A stretch of 55,533 nucleotides of DNA from Gaoshiqia sediminis (GCF_025907915.1 NZ_JAPAAF010000028.1:1-55533), one strand, 5' to 3'. Shown: positions 8,313 through 17,269, counted from the first letter of the stretch. The notes: generated from the sequence alone by a model not told the origin. Numbers and translations: made by a program.

Positions 8313-9703
8313 ATAAGAAGCAAAATATGCAGGATTCTGCGATTGGAAGAGTTCCCCCCCAAGCCACTGATGTGGAGAAAGCAGTTTTGGGAGCCTTGAT
8401 GCTGGAGATGGATGCCATTCACCGCATATCAGATGTGATTGATACCAGCAGCTTTTATGACGGTCGCCATCAAATCATTTTTGATGCGATTAAGAAGATC
8501 TCTTCGGATAAAAAGCCAATTGATTTAATTTCGGTCACCCAGGAGCTGAAAAACAGAAACAAGCTTGATGGAGTGGGAGGCCCGTTGTACGTCACCCAGC
8601 TCACCAGCCGGGTAGCCTCCGCAGCACATATCGAATTTCACGCCCGTATTATTGCCCAGAAATTTATTCAGCGTGAGCTGATCCGTATATCTAGCGAGAT
8701 TCAGCACGATAGCTATGATGATGCCATGGACATGGATGATCTGTTGTCAGATGCGAGAGGCAAGCTAAATGATGTGGATAACCTGGTTTCATGTGCAAAT
8801 TCCGGGCAAACATCGCAGGTGGTTGCTGCAGAGGCGTTGCAGGAACTTGAGCGAGATTGCAAAGCAACTCAATTAGGTATATCACCCGGATTACCGACCG
8901 GTCTATCTGATTTGGACCGGGCGCTTGGCGGCTGGCGAAAAACAAACCTGATCATTCTTGCCGCCAGGCCCGGAATAGGTAAATCTTCACTGGCGCTTCA
9001 TTTTGCCGTGGTAGCTGCCATGAATGGCCACTGGGTGAACTTCTACGGACTTGAAATGAAGAACCACGATTATTTTAGGATCATTCTTTCAGGCATGACA
9101 GGCATCCCAAGAACTGATATCCGGGATGGAAGGCTTACAGAGGAGGATTGGAAGAAGGTACACGAAGCAACAGCAAAATTGGAGCGCCTGCCCATCATCT
9201 GGAATGATCATGCCGGAATCACGGTAAATCAAATCCGGTCCAACACCATCCGGAATAAACGGGCCGGGAGGTGCGAACTGGTAATAATCGATTATCTACA
9301 GTTGGTAAAGCCAACCGACAAGAAGGCCATCCGGGAACAGCAGGTTTCTGAAATCAGCCGGACACTGAAAGAAACGGCGCTTGGAGAAGATTTGCCAATT
9401 ATTGCTCTTTCGCAGTTGAACCGGGATGTTGAGAAGCGTGCCGATAAAGAGCCGAATACTGCTGATTTACGTGAGTCTGGTGCCCTTGAACAGGATGCTG
9501 ATGTGATCCTCTTTTTATGGGAAGACGATAAGCTTCGTTTGAAAGTTGGAAAAAACCGAAGAGGCAAGAAGGGGCCGATCGATTTTTGGGCGAATGAGGA
9601 AAAAGTGCTTTTCGGAGACTCGGAACCCTATGATCAAGCATTTGCGGACATGCCTCCAGCTTATGATTTTAACGAAATTCCAAGTGAAGATACCCCATTT
9701 TGA
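8306..9703 (+). CDS. dnaB: Replicative DNA helicase, DnaB family
   Basis: The 465-residue length is normal for DnaB. The N-terminal domain starts PPQATDVEKAVLGALMLE. The RecA-like ATPase has Walker A ARPGIGKSS (220-228), the Walker B region LVIIDYLQLV, the segment LSQLNRDVEKR, and ADLRESGALEQDADVI as in DnaB. It should unwind DNA ahead of the phage fork. The last residues are IPSEDTPF, an acidic stretch ending in Pro-Phe like the SSB C-terminal tip. The start overlaps the previous gene. It is the best-supported replication protein in the window. Confidence 0.93.
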   Translation: MVDKKQNMQDSAIGRVPPQATDVEKAVLGALMLEMDAIHRISDVIDTSSFYDGRHQIIFDAIKKISSDKKPIDLISVTQELKNRNKLDGVGGPLYVTQLTSRVASAAHIEFHARIIAQKFIQRELIRISSEIQHDSYDDAMDMDDLLSDARGKLNDVDNLVSCANSGQTSQVVAAEALQELERDCKATQLGISPGLPTGLSDLDRALGGWRKTNLIILAARPGIGKSSLALHFAVVAAMNGHWVNFYGLEMKNHDYFRIILSGMTGIPRTDIRDGRLTEEDWKKVHEATAKLERLPIIWNDHAGITVNQIRSNTIRNKRAGRCELVIIDYLQLVKPTDKKAIREQQVSEISRTLKETALGEDLPIIALSQLNRDVEKRADKEPNTADLRESGALEQDADVILFLWEDDKLRLKVGKNRRGKKGPIDFWANEEKVLFGDSEPYDQAFADMPPAYDFNEIPSEDTPF

Positions 9704-9709
9704 CACCCC

Positions 9710-10264
9710 ATGACCGTAAACCAATATATTGAAAAACGCTACGCCCGCTGGCTCGATTATTCGGCTTATCATTGCTCCCTGGCCGGGATACCGGATGAAG
9801 CAAATGATGTATTGAACGAGGTGATTGTCTATTTGCTTCAAAAAGATGAATCAAAGCTCCGGAAGCTTATGGAGACCAAGAAAGGACAGTACACCGACCT
9901 GGATTTCTTCGTGCTCCGGATGATCAAGCTCAATTGTCATAGCTGCACTTCGCCATACCGCAGCCGGTATAAGTCAATTCCTGTTGATACGAATGTTAAC
10001 CTTGTCCGGCTGAATATTGAAGATTACCCGGATGAAGGCGATGACACACCTGGTCGGATCCTCGAACAGTTTGAAACTGTCCGCGAGGTGTTTGAATCGC
10101 TAAACCTTTCACCAAAGGCCCGGCGAATATTCGAATTCAAGTTCTTCCAGGATCAGCCCTTTTCGCAATGGACAGGGCCGGAAACAAAGAAGCAGCTTTA
10201 TGAAACTTATGGGCATGTATTGGATTTGATTAAGGCAAAGATTTTTAAACGGACGTTGATTTGA
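9710..10264 (+). CDS. Sigma-70-like small protein (candidate phage transcription factor)
   Basis: I am not certain of this 184-residue protein. Its layout is that of small sigma factors. The N-terminal helices (DEANDVLNEVIVYLLQ, then DFFVLRMIKLNCHS with a basic YRSRYK) look like region 2. The C-terminal part (ESLNLSPKARRIFEFKFF, then helices to the end) looks like a helix-turn-helix region 4. It follows dnaB by six bases and is the last gene of the replication operon, the usual place for a middle or late regulator. It could direct RNA polymerase to the TTMTATTTTA-type motifs ahead of later genes. That link is untested. Confidence 0.42.
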   Translation: MTVNQYIEKRYARWLDYSAYHCSLAGIPDEANDVLNEVIVYLLQKDESKLRKLMETKKGQYTDLDFFVLRMIKLNCHSCTSPYRSRYKSIPVDTNVNLVRLNIEDYPDEGDDTPGRILEQFETVREVFESLNLSPKARRIFEFKFFQDQPFSQWTGPETKKQLYETYGHVLDLIKAKIFKRTLI

Positions 10265-10400
10265 TGACCGATGACGGTGAGTGCTATGATTAGTGGCGAA
10301 CTGAACCCGGAAACCTCGATTGAAATACTGCCGTTCCTTGTTTTTATTTTTTTTAGGGTGGGGATTTTTGTTCTTTCTTATTTAGAATAGAAATAAATAA

Positions 10401-10462
10401 CCACAAATGTGGAAAATAAATTACAAAACACTTGCATGATAACCACAAATGTGGTATCTTTA
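10401..10462 (+). promoter_or_regulatory. Host-type promoter with paired CCACAAATGTGG operators
   Basis: CTTG (10431-10434) and TATCTTTA (10455-10462), 20 bases apart, match the Bacteroidota -33/-7 pattern with one change in each box. The near-palindrome CCACAAATGTGG occurs twice, at 10401-10412 and 10443-10454. The second copy abuts the -7 box and the two starts are 42 bp apart, four helical turns. This looks like a repressor or activator acting on two same-face sites. The promoter reads into the small genes at 10502. Confidence 0.6.
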
Positions 10463-10501
10463 CTTCATCAATAAGATACAAAACAAATAAAAATTAACAC
10501 A

Positions 10502-10705
10502 ATGAAAACTTTAATTGAAAACATCAACAGCGAAAAAGCACAAGAAATCAAAATGAACAACAATGAGTATTTAGTTTGGGCTGATGGTTCTGAAATTTCA
10601 GTAGAAGAAATTGAATCTAATTTCAAAGTGACTGAATATGAAAGTGGTTCTATTAATTTGGAACACAAACAAGATGATTTCAGAATCGAAGACATTATTT
10701 TCTAA
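10502..10705 (+). CDS. Small acidic protein of unknown function
   Basis: The 67-residue protein is acidic, with no signal peptide or membrane segment. Its centre (NNEYLVWADGSEISVEEI) resembles short beta-rich regulatory proteins, but I recognise no family. It lies about 40 bases downstream of a host-type promoter with twin operators, so it is transcribed apart from the replication operon. It overlaps the next gene by one base (TAATG). The AT-rich leader and distinct composition hint at an acquired accessory cassette. A toxin-antitoxin or anti-host role is conceivable, but no hallmark supports it. Confidence 0.55.
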   Translation: MKTLIENINSEKAQEIKMNNNEYLVWADGSEISVEEIESNFKVTEYESGSINLEHKQDDFRIEDIIF

Positions 10706-10917
10706 TGAGCGCACAAGACTTAATTAACTGGGGGGAGCTATCACGGCTCCTTTCCGGTTCTCGGATGAACATCCGCAAAAACAGGATTCCAGAAAAATAC
10801 AAAGAACAGGTTGCAAGCCTTGTTAATTGCATCGAAACCTGGCAAAGCGAAATCCAAACGGCGAATGCCGAAGCGGGCGGGCAAAAAAATAAAAACAACT
10901 TGCAGGATGTTGATTAA
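10705..10917 (+). CDS. Small helical DNA-binding-like protein
   Basis: The 70-residue protein begins MSAQDLINWGELSRLLSGSR, followed by a basic segment RMNIRKNRIPEKYKEQ. That pattern, a short helix pair then a basic stretch, recalls small Bacteroidota phage proteins that may bind nucleic acid. It is translationally coupled to the preceding gene (TAATG). No catalytic motif or membrane segment is visible. It is a candidate regulator of its own promoter at 10401-10462, but this is only inferred from position. Confidence 0.5.
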   Translation: MSAQDLINWGELSRLLSGSRMNIRKNRIPEKYKEQVASLVNCIETWQSEIQTANAEAGGQKNKNNLQDVD

Positions 10918-10949
10918 TTGCTCTGTACCCGCCATTAATTATAGCACGT

Positions 10950-10987
10950 GTTACCACGGCGAAGCGAACGTTTTAATGCGTGGTAAC
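10950..10987. repeat. 9-bp inverted repeat GTTACCACG/CGTGGTAAC
   Basis: GTTACCACG (950-958) and CGTGGTAAC (979-987) are exact inverted complements, 20 bases apart. They sit in the roughly 180-bp leader before the methyltransferase gene at 11096. With no T-run it is not a standard terminator. An operator or RNA hairpin in the leader is possible. Confidence 0.5.
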
Positions 10988-11069
10988 GGGGAGCTAAGTG
11001 TCGTGAAGCGTTTAGCGAAATGACATTTCAGCGATTGTTATCGGGCGTTCCAGAAAAATTGCCTCTGAT

Positions 11070-11079
11070 TTATATTTTA
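11070..11079 (+). promoter_or_regulatory. Phage promoter motif TTATATTTTA, site 1
   Basis: The sequence CTCTGATTTATATTTTAT lies 17 bases before the methyltransferase ATG. Closely related sequences precede the genes at 14734, 17308 and 27908, and one lies at 32303. The shared core is TTMTATTTTA, often preceded by TCTGA. It does not match TAnnTTTG. Confidence 0.45.
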
Positions 11080-11095
11080 TCAGAAAGCATTTTTG

Positions 11096-12490
11096 ATGAG
11101 CGAATTGATATTTGACCCCCGTAATTATCGTATTCACACCGACCAAAACAAGCGAATTATCAAGAAGAGTCTCCAGGAATGTGGAGCCGGCAGATCCGTT
11201 TTGGTTGATAAAGACAATGTCCTTATCGCTGGGAATGGAGTTTATGAGCAAGCCCAGGAATTAGGGCTGAAAGTTCGAATAGTAGAATCGCACGGAGAGG
11301 AACTCATAGTTGTTAAAAGGACTGATTTGTCATCCGATGACGAAAAAAGAAAGCTCCTGGCCCTTGCGGACAATCATGCTTCCGATACTTCTATGTTTGA
11401 CATGGACGCTATCCTGGAAGATTTTTCAGGTGATGAGCTTGACCTTTGGGAGTTTGATCTGAGCGATGTGGAGTTGGATGATATCCCTGGCTCGAAAGAA
11501 GACAGATCCGGCAGCCTGAAGGAACGTTTCATCATTCCTCCTTTTTCAGTTTTGGACAGCAAGCAAGGTGTTTGGCAAAAAAGAAAGCAAGCATGGCTTG
11601 ACTTGGGCATAAAGAGCGAGCTGGGCCGGGAAAAGGGAATCACTTATTCCATGTCCTCGCAGCCACCACGTGTTTACGAAATCAGGAACCTGCTCCGAGA
11701 GAAAAACGGGGTTGATCCATCATGGGATGAGTTGCTTGATTATTGCCGCAAACACAATGTTCCGGTTATGGAAGGAACATCAATCTTTGATCCTGTTGTT
11801 TGCGAGTTGGCTTACCGATGGTTTAATGTCCCGGGCGGTTCTATCCTGGATCCATTCGCTGGCGGATCCGTCCGAGGTATAGTGGCCGCCAAATTAGGTA
11901 TGCCATATCATGGCGTTGACCTGCGACAAGAACAGATTGATGCGAACGGAGTAAACGCCCTGGAGGTATTCAAAGATTGTCGTGAATTCTTTCCTTCCTG
12001 GGTATGCGGTGACAGTTTGGAAATTGACAGCCATCTACCCGGATTGCAGGCTGATTTCCTTTTCAGTTGCCCACCGTATGCCGATTTAGAGGTTTACTCT
12101 GATGATCCCCGGGACCTTTCAACGATGGATTACGAGGAATTTATTTCCATTTACCGGGAGATAATCCGGAAAAGCTCCGCCATGTTGAAGGAAAACCGAT
12201 TTGCGGCATTTGTGGTTGGCGATGTCCGCGACAAAAAAGGTGTCCTAAGAAACTTTGTATCTGATACTATAAGCGCCTTTCAAGATGCCGGGCTGAATTA
12301 TTACAACGAGATGATCTTGGTCACCACTATTGGAAGCCTGGCCGTCCGGGTTGGTAAACAATTCAATGTAGGCCGAAAGATTGGAAAGCATCACCAGAAC
12401 GTACTCGTATTTTACAAAGGTGATCCGAAAAAGATTCGTGATAATTTCCCGGAACTTGATTTTTCTGAGGATGATTGGTTAACTGAATAA
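11096..12490 (+). CDS. ParB-like / DNA amino-methyltransferase
   Basis: This 464-residue protein starts with a ParB/Srx-like module (about 3-95: DPRNYRIH, VLIAGNGVYEQAQELG, then LALADNHASDTS). The C-terminal methyltransferase has ILDPFAGGS (AdoMet motif, 252-258) and SCPPY (catalytic motif, 324-328). Here the AdoMet motif comes first, opposite to the fusion enzyme at 1676, so the two are separate types. It should methylate adenine or cytosine amino groups in phage DNA, for protection from restriction or to regulate packaging or transcription. ATG at 11096 was preferred to a TTG one codon upstream. It stands before the terminase genes. Confidence 0.82.
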   Translation: MSELIFDPRNYRIHTDQNKRIIKKSLQECGAGRSVLVDKDNVLIAGNGVYEQAQELGLKVRIVESHGEELIVVKRTDLSSDDEKRKLLALADNHASDTSMFDMDAILEDFSGDELDLWEFDLSDVELDDIPGSKEDRSGSLKERFIIPPFSVLDSKQGVWQKRKQAWLDLGIKSELGREKGITYSMSSQPPRVYEIRNLLREKNGVDPSWDELLDYCRKHNVPVMEGTSIFDPVVCELAYRWFNVPGGSILDPFAGGSVRGIVAAKLGMPYHGVDLRQEQIDANGVNALEVFKDCREFFPSWVCGDSLEIDSHLPGLQADFLFSCPPYADLEVYSDDPRDLSTMDYEEFISIYREIIRKSSAMLKENRFAAFVVGDVRDKKGVLRNFVSDTISAFQDAGLNYYNEMILVTTIGSLAVRVGKQFNVGRKIGKHHQNVLVFYKGDPKKIRDNFPELDFSEDDWLTE

Positions 12491-12514
12491 ATTAAATTTG
12501 ACGGTATAACTCAA

Positions 12515-12739
12515 ATGATTGCCGTCATGAATAAAGATCTAACTATGATTTACAAAGAAGTAATTGCCAAACGGCTTGAACGAAAAAAGGCCCAGCTTTC
12601 GGAATTGGAAAGGATACTAAAAGGCGATGGTGAACCTACATCCGTTGAGAAAAGGAAGTTTATTGAACTGAAAGCAGTCGTTCAGGAGCTGGAAAATGTC
12701 CTGGATATCGCTGATTCGTTGTTTGATAGTAAAGAATAA
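12515..12739 (+). CDS. Small coiled-coil protein
   Basis: The 74-residue protein is almost entirely helical and charged. A heptad-like pattern runs through AKRLERKKAQLSELERILK and KFIELKAVVQELENVLDI. I recognise no family. It lies between the methyltransferase and the small terminase gene. Internal ATGs at 12527 and 12545 are alternative starts. A structural or adaptor role in packaging is possible but not supported by any motif. Confidence 0.55.
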   Translation: MIAVMNKDLTMIYKEVIAKRLERKKAQLSELERILKGDGEPTSVEKRKFIELKAVVQELENVLDIADSLFDSKE

Positions 12740-12749
12740 CACCGATTTT

Positions 12750-13280
12750 ATGGCAAAGTATAGCAAAAAGGTAATTGAAAAGATCACTTCTTTAATAAAA
12801 GAGGACAGCTACACTATTGCCGAAATCTGTCTAAAGGTCGGAATATCAGAACGTTCGTTTTATAACTGGCAGAAGAACAGTGCAGAATTTGCAGACGCAA
12901 TAAAAAGGGCCGAGGAAGAATTCAATTCCTTGTTGGTGGTCGAGGCTAAAAAATCACTCATGAAGCTGGTGAAGGGGTACACTGTTCAGGAGAAAAAAAC
13001 GGTTACAGCTGACACCGGAAAGAAAGATGAACATACCGGTAAACCGATCGTCAAGGTGAAGGAACACTCTGTCATTGAAAAGCACTACCAGCCTAATCCA
13101 ACGGCCATCATATTCACGCTTACCAACCGGGACCCGGACAACTGGAAGAACAGGCAAGAAAACAACTTCACGGGCGACATTACCTTGAAGAGCGAGCTGG
13201 AGAAGCTGAGCGATGAAGAGCTCGAAACAATCATTCAGAATGGAAAAGTTGAGCATGAATCAAGTCCGGACAAAGCGTGA
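12750..13280 (+). CDS. terS: Terminase small subunit
   Basis: The 176-residue protein has an N-terminal helix-turn-helix (DSYTIAEICLKVGISERSFYNWQ) followed by KNSAEFADAIKRAEEEF, a layout typical of small terminases that recognise the packaging site. The middle region, with LMKLVKGYTVQEKK, likely oligomerises. The C-terminus (about 120-176: NRDPDNWKNRQENNFTGD) is the common tail of this group. It overlaps the large subunit start. ATG at 12750 was chosen because the upstream in-frame stretch lies inside the previous gene. Confidence 0.78.
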   Translation: MAKYSKKVIEKITSLIKEDSYTIAEICLKVGISERSFYNWQKNSAEFADAIKRAEEEFNSLLVVEAKKSLMKLVKGYTVQEKKTVTADTGKKDEHTGKPIVKVKEHSVIEKHYQPNPTAIIFTLTNRDPDNWKNRQENNFTGDITLKSELEKLSDEELETIIQNGKVEHESSPDKA

Positions 13281-14700
13281 CGTTCTGCTCATGCAGGCTG
13301 AAGCTGCAATCATCCTGCGTAAGCGAGAAGCCCGGAAAGATTTCTGGGCTTTTTGCATGTACATGGACCCGAAGTTTTTTTCCAAGCGACCATTCCTCAA
13401 ACTGATTGCCATGGCATTGATGCGGATTTACTATGCCTATTGCAGCAAAACCATCAGGCGACTTGCCGTTTCGCTTCCACCCCGGGCCGGGAAATCATAC
13501 ATCATGTCGTTATTCATCGCTTGGATGTTTGGTCACTTCCCGGAGGAGTCGGTTATGAGGAACACCTGTTCTAGTCCGCTCTACAACAAACTCTCATACG
13601 ACACCAGGGATATTGTCCGCTCACGCAGATACAATGAGATATTCACTGAAATTAGCCTGAAGTCTGACAAGCAAAATGTCAACGGGTGGAACCTTTCTCA
13701 ATCAAAACAGGTTGGTTACTTCGGGGCCGGTGTTGGCGGTTCGGTTATTGGATTCGGGGCCTCGATGCTGGCCGTTACTGATGACTTATACAAGAGCCTG
13801 GAAGATGCACTTTCGGATACCAACAATGAGAAGGTGTGGAGCTGGAAGCAGGGGACACATGACTCCCGTATCGAGGGCAACTGCTGCTCGATAGATATCG
13901 GGACCAGATGGTCGGAGAAAGACGTACTGGGACGATTGGAGGAAATGGGCAAGTATGATGAGATCATCCGGATACCAGCGCTTGATGAGAATGATGAATC
14001 TTTCTGCGAGGATGTTCACACAACGGAATATTACCGGGAGCTCCGGGCCGAAACCGAAGAAAGCATCTGGGAAGCTGAATATATGCAGAATCCGATTGAG
14101 GCTAAAGGTTTGCTGTTCCCGAAATCAGAGCTGCAACGATTCAAACGCGATGAGCTCAAAGGCTCTGCCGGTGTTATTGGGGCCTGCGACGTTGCCGATG
14201 AAGGAGATGACGATTTCTGCGCACCGTTTGGACATGTGTCTGGCGACAAGGTATATATCACAGACATGCTATTTACGAAGGATCCGGTAGAAATTACCAT
14301 GCCCCGACTGTCGCAAATGATTATTGATGCCGGTTGTGATTTGATGCGGATTGAGTCAAACAATGGGGGCCGTATATTTGGGCTTGGCGTTCGTGACATA
14401 CTCAAGGGACAGAGACACACCAAATGTGAAATCCAGGCTCGCCACACATCCTCCAACAAAGAGACCCGCATTCTGATGAAATCCGGATGGATAAAAAAAC
14501 ACTGCGTGTTCCTGGACGAATCGGAGTATGAAAAAGGTTCAGATTATGCCCGGTTCATAAAAGCCTTGACCTCCTACAAGAAGGAGGGGGGCAATGCCCA
14601 CGATGACGCCCCGGACGGTATGACCATTCTTGCCCAGCTCTACGAGGCCTACCTTCTCCAAAGACAGCCCAGGAAGGTTGCCAGGGGTGCTGGACGTTAA
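13255..14700 (+). CDS. terL: Terminase large subunit
   Basis: The 481-residue protein is the packaging motor. The ATPase has Walker A SLPPRAGKS (about 73-81) and the Walker B region ASMLAVTDDL. The C-terminal RNase H-like nuclease has GACDVADEG for the first acidic cluster and HDDAPDGMTIL for the last. It should cut concatemers and drive DNA into the prohead through the portal. The start at 13255 overlaps terS by 26 bases; an earlier in-frame ATG at 13213 is possible. Confidence 0.93.
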   Translation: MNQVRTKRDVLLMQAEAAIILRKREARKDFWAFCMYMDPKFFSKRPFLKLIAMALMRIYYAYCSKTIRRLAVSLPPRAGKSYIMSLFIAWMFGHFPEESVMRNTCSSPLYNKLSYDTRDIVRSRRYNEIFTEISLKSDKQNVNGWNLSQSKQVGYFGAGVGGSVIGFGASMLAVTDDLYKSLEDALSDTNNEKVWSWKQGTHDSRIEGNCCSIDIGTRWSEKDVLGRLEEMGKYDEIIRIPALDENDESFCEDVHTTEYYRELRAETEESIWEAEYMQNPIEAKGLLFPKSELQRFKRDELKGSAGVIGACDVADEGDDDFCAPFGHVSGDKVYITDMLFTKDPVEITMPRLSQMIIDAGCDLMRIESNNGGRIFGLGVRDILKGQRHTKCEIQARHTSSNKETRILMKSGWIKKHCVFLDESEYEKGSDYARFIKALTSYKKEGGNAHDDAPDGMTILAQLYEAYLLQRQPRKVARGAGR

Positions 14701-14713
14701 AAGCAGGTTTCTC

Positions 14714-14723
14714 TTATATTTTA
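14714..14723 (+). promoter_or_regulatory. Phage promoter motif TTATATTTTA, site 2
   Basis: It lies 11 bases before the portal ATG and is embedded in an inverted repeat, TTCTCTT/AAGAGAA. The core is identical to sites 1 and 3. Confidence 0.45.
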
Positions 14724-14733
14724 AGAGAAAAGT

Positions 14734-16206
14734 ATGCCGAGCATTTATGATATACTTCAGAATGAAAACTTCGGGCAGGTAGTTCATACCTTGTGCGTTG
14801 ATACGATCGAAGGAAGAGCCCCGCGAGAATACCTTGAAGAGTTTAATGGAGAGCGAAAACGCCGGAAAACATCCGTAGGCTGGCGGGAACCCAAGCGAAT
14901 GGAGGTTTATTCCGAGTCGCTTGTGGATGATGATGGCAATCCGGTCCGGCTGGATGACAAGGTGGTTGATGTGGCACGCATAGTCACCAACTTCCCCCGG
15001 AAGGTGGTGAGGACTGCTGTTGCTTTCATGTTTGGTGGCAAGATGAAGATATCTGCGGATGAGCAGAACGAAGGGTTTAACGAATTCAAGCGGGTATGGG
15101 AGCGAAAACTTAAGATGCACTCCGTTTTGAAGAAATTTGCCCGGGTGGTTTTGTCAGAAACGAAAGCCGCTATTGTATTCTTTCCGTATGTTTCATTGCG
15201 TTTTGATGGAACCAAGCAAGCCGAGCTCAAGGCCAAGATCCTATCTCAGCCGGTCCAGGATAATGTTACGTCTGACTTCTATCCTCACTTTGATGACAAT
15301 GACGATATGGATGCCTTTATCCATAAATTCCAGGTCAGGATTGACGGGATAACAGCTGACCGGGCCATCATCTGGACACGGGAAAAGATCATTACCGGAA
15401 CGCAAACTTATGGAGGTTGGGAGATTGCAGAGGCAGACAATCCTTTCGGAATCATCCCGGTGATTTATGCTGATGTTTTGGAGCCGGAATGGGAAGAAGT
15501 GGCCCCGGTAATGGACGCGCGAGAAATGAGGTTGTCCCGGATGGCAGACACAAACGATTATTTCGCCGAGCCGATTATGAAGACCTTTGGAGAGACCGAC
15601 CTGCCATCTAAGAATACGGTTGGTAAGGAAATCACATTCCCGATGAAGGTTGACCCTGATTCCGGCAAGCCGTTTCATGGTGATGCTGATTTCCTCGCCT
15701 GGCAGCAATCCATAGATTCCGTGAAACAGGAGCTGGAGGAAACCAAGAATGAGCAGTTCAGCGGATCATCCACTCCGGACTTATCATTTGATAACCTAAA
15801 AGGTATTGGCAATATCTCTGGTGTTGCCCGTCGGTTTATGACCCTTGATGCACAAATCAAGGCCGCTGAGAACATGGAAGTTTTTGGGCCGGTAGTTCAG
15901 CGCTGCGTTTCGGTGGTTGTTGCCGGTATCGCCAATATTACCAACATCAGGTTTCGTCAGCAATTGGTCGACAACTGGATAACCGTTTCCTTTGAATCGA
16001 TTCTACCGAAAGATCCTGTTGAAGATGCACAAATACTCAGCCTTGCCGGTGGCGGGAAAGCATTCAACAGCAAGGAAACAGTTGTGGCCAATTCTCCACT
16101 GACACCGACAGGTGATGTTGAAGGTGAGCTTGAACGCATGGCCCAGGATGAGAAAGCGGAAGCCGAACGGAATAACATGATTGGGTTAAATGCTTTTGGA
16201 GGGTAG
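14734..16206 (+). CDS. Portal protein (SPP1 gp6-like)
   Basis: The 490-residue protein fits the length and gene order of portal proteins: after terL and before a MuF-like gene. The segment NFPRKVVRTAVAFMFGGKMKI is typical of portals of the SPP1 gp6 group. The middle (ITGTQTYGGWEIAEADNPFG, then IPVIYADVLEPEW) matches the clip/stem region, and FSGSSTPDLSFDNLKG is the conserved region close to the tunnel loop. It forms the dodecameric channel at one capsid vertex. A candidate phage promoter motif precedes it. Confidence 0.85.
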   Translation: MPSIYDILQNENFGQVVHTLCVDTIEGRAPREYLEEFNGERKRRKTSVGWREPKRMEVYSESLVDDDGNPVRLDDKVVDVARIVTNFPRKVVRTAVAFMFGGKMKISADEQNEGFNEFKRVWERKLKMHSVLKKFARVVLSETKAAIVFFPYVSLRFDGTKQAELKAKILSQPVQDNVTSDFYPHFDDNDDMDAFIHKFQVRIDGITADRAIIWTREKIITGTQTYGGWEIAEADNPFGIIPVIYADVLEPEWEEVAPVMDAREMRLSRMADTNDYFAEPIMKTFGETDLPSKNTVGKEITFPMKVDPDSGKPFHGDADFLAWQQSIDSVKQELEETKNEQFSGSSTPDLSFDNLKGIGNISGVARRFMTLDAQIKAAENMEVFGPVVQRCVSVVVAGIANITNIRFRQQLVDNWITVSFESILPKDPVEDAQILSLAGGGKAFNSKETVVANSPLTPTGDVEGELERMAQDEKAEAERNNMIGLNAFGG

Positions 16207-16209
16207 TGA

Positions 16210-17235
16210 ATGGTTGATCTTACATTCCATGAGCGCCAGCACCTCCAGAAGCTATTGCAGCAGCAAGGAAGCATCAAGTACATCTTTGATGAGTTCGTCA
16301 GAAAGGTTGGACAAATCATGACCGGGTGGTCTGATTCGGGCTCAGAAAACGTCTGGATCAGAAATGCCAACATTGAGCGGGCAATCGAAAATGAACTTGC
16401 CGTCCTTCGAGAAAAACTGCTGGATAATATCCAGAGCCATACAACGGATGCCTGGGAAAGAAGCAATTTAAAGACTGATGAGTTGGTATCTGGTTTCATT
16501 GATAATTTACCGATAAACGAAACGATCAGGAAGGGAATGTTCGCCCGGAACGAGGAGGCATTTTCAGCATTCATGAAACGCAAGGTCGATGGATTTACGA
16601 TCTCCGACCGGGTTTGGAAGGTCACCGGCACGGCAAAGGAAAACATTGAACATTACCTCTCATCCGGTTTGTCGACTGGTCGCCCGGCAGCGTTGATATC
16701 CCAGGATGTCCGGCAGCTTCTCAAAGAGCCGGACAGACGCTTCCACCGGATAAGAAATGCAGACGGGAAGCTGGTGCCATCCGCTCCAATGGCCGCTTAT
16801 CATCCGGGCCAGGGCGTTTACCGGTCCAGCTATAAGAATGCCCTCAGATTGGCCGTCACGAATACAAACGAGATGTACCGACTGGCAGATCATGAACGGT
16901 GGAAGAACCTAGATTTCATCTTAGGGGTTGATATCCGCCGTTCGGCTTCAAACAAAGGCCCGTGTCCAATCTGTGATGCAATGGTTGGGAAATATCCAAA
17001 AGACTTTGTTTACAAAGGCTGGCACCCGTTCTGCATTTGCCCGGCCACACCTATTTTGATGAAGGAAGATGACTTCATGAAGTCGATAACAGACGAAAAT
17101 TATCAAACGTCCGGGCAGATTACAGAGCTTCCTGAGAATGGTCGGGAATACCTGGAGGAACAAGCCGCGAAATCTAACCTCAAAACTGATTCCTACCTCC
17201 TTCGTGACAACAAGAAATACTTCAACGCGAAGTGA
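16210..17235 (+). CDS. MuF-like minor head / head morphogenesis protein
   Basis: The 341-residue protein follows the portal gene by three bases. Its helical N-terminal half is followed by the MuF-type domain: SYKNALRLAVTNTNEMYR and then a zinc-like cluster CPICDAMVG ... HPFCICPATPI. Proteins of this family attach near the portal and are ejected or help assembly. It ends with a Lys-rich tail. No toxin domain is visible at the C-terminus, unlike some MuF fusions. Confidence 0.82.
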   Translation: MVDLTFHERQHLQKLLQQQGSIKYIFDEFVRKVGQIMTGWSDSGSENVWIRNANIERAIENELAVLREKLLDNIQSHTTDAWERSNLKTDELVSGFIDNLPINETIRKGMFARNEEAFSAFMKRKVDGFTISDRVWKVTGTAKENIEHYLSSGLSTGRPAALISQDVRQLLKEPDRRFHRIRNADGKLVPSAPMAAYHPGQGVYRSSYKNALRLAVTNTNEMYRLADHERWKNLDFILGVDIRRSASNKGPCPICDAMVGKYPKDFVYKGWHPFCICPATPILMKEDDFMKSITDENYQTSGQITELPENGREYLEEQAAKSNLKTDSYLLRDNKKYFNAK

Positions 17236-17269
17236 CGCTCTTCTGAAAATTGGGAAAGGAATGTCGTGC

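Noticed and set aside
10401-10454. Phage replication origin iterons
   Set aside because: Only two copies, placed on a promoter; operator function fits better.
10502-10917. Toxin-antitoxin pair
   Set aside because: Two coupled small genes with an operator fit the layout, but neither protein shows a known toxin or antitoxin motif.
16210-17235. Evidence for a Mu-like contractile phage
   Set aside because: The MuF-like gene also occurs in siphoviruses; no sheath, baseplate or transposase is present.
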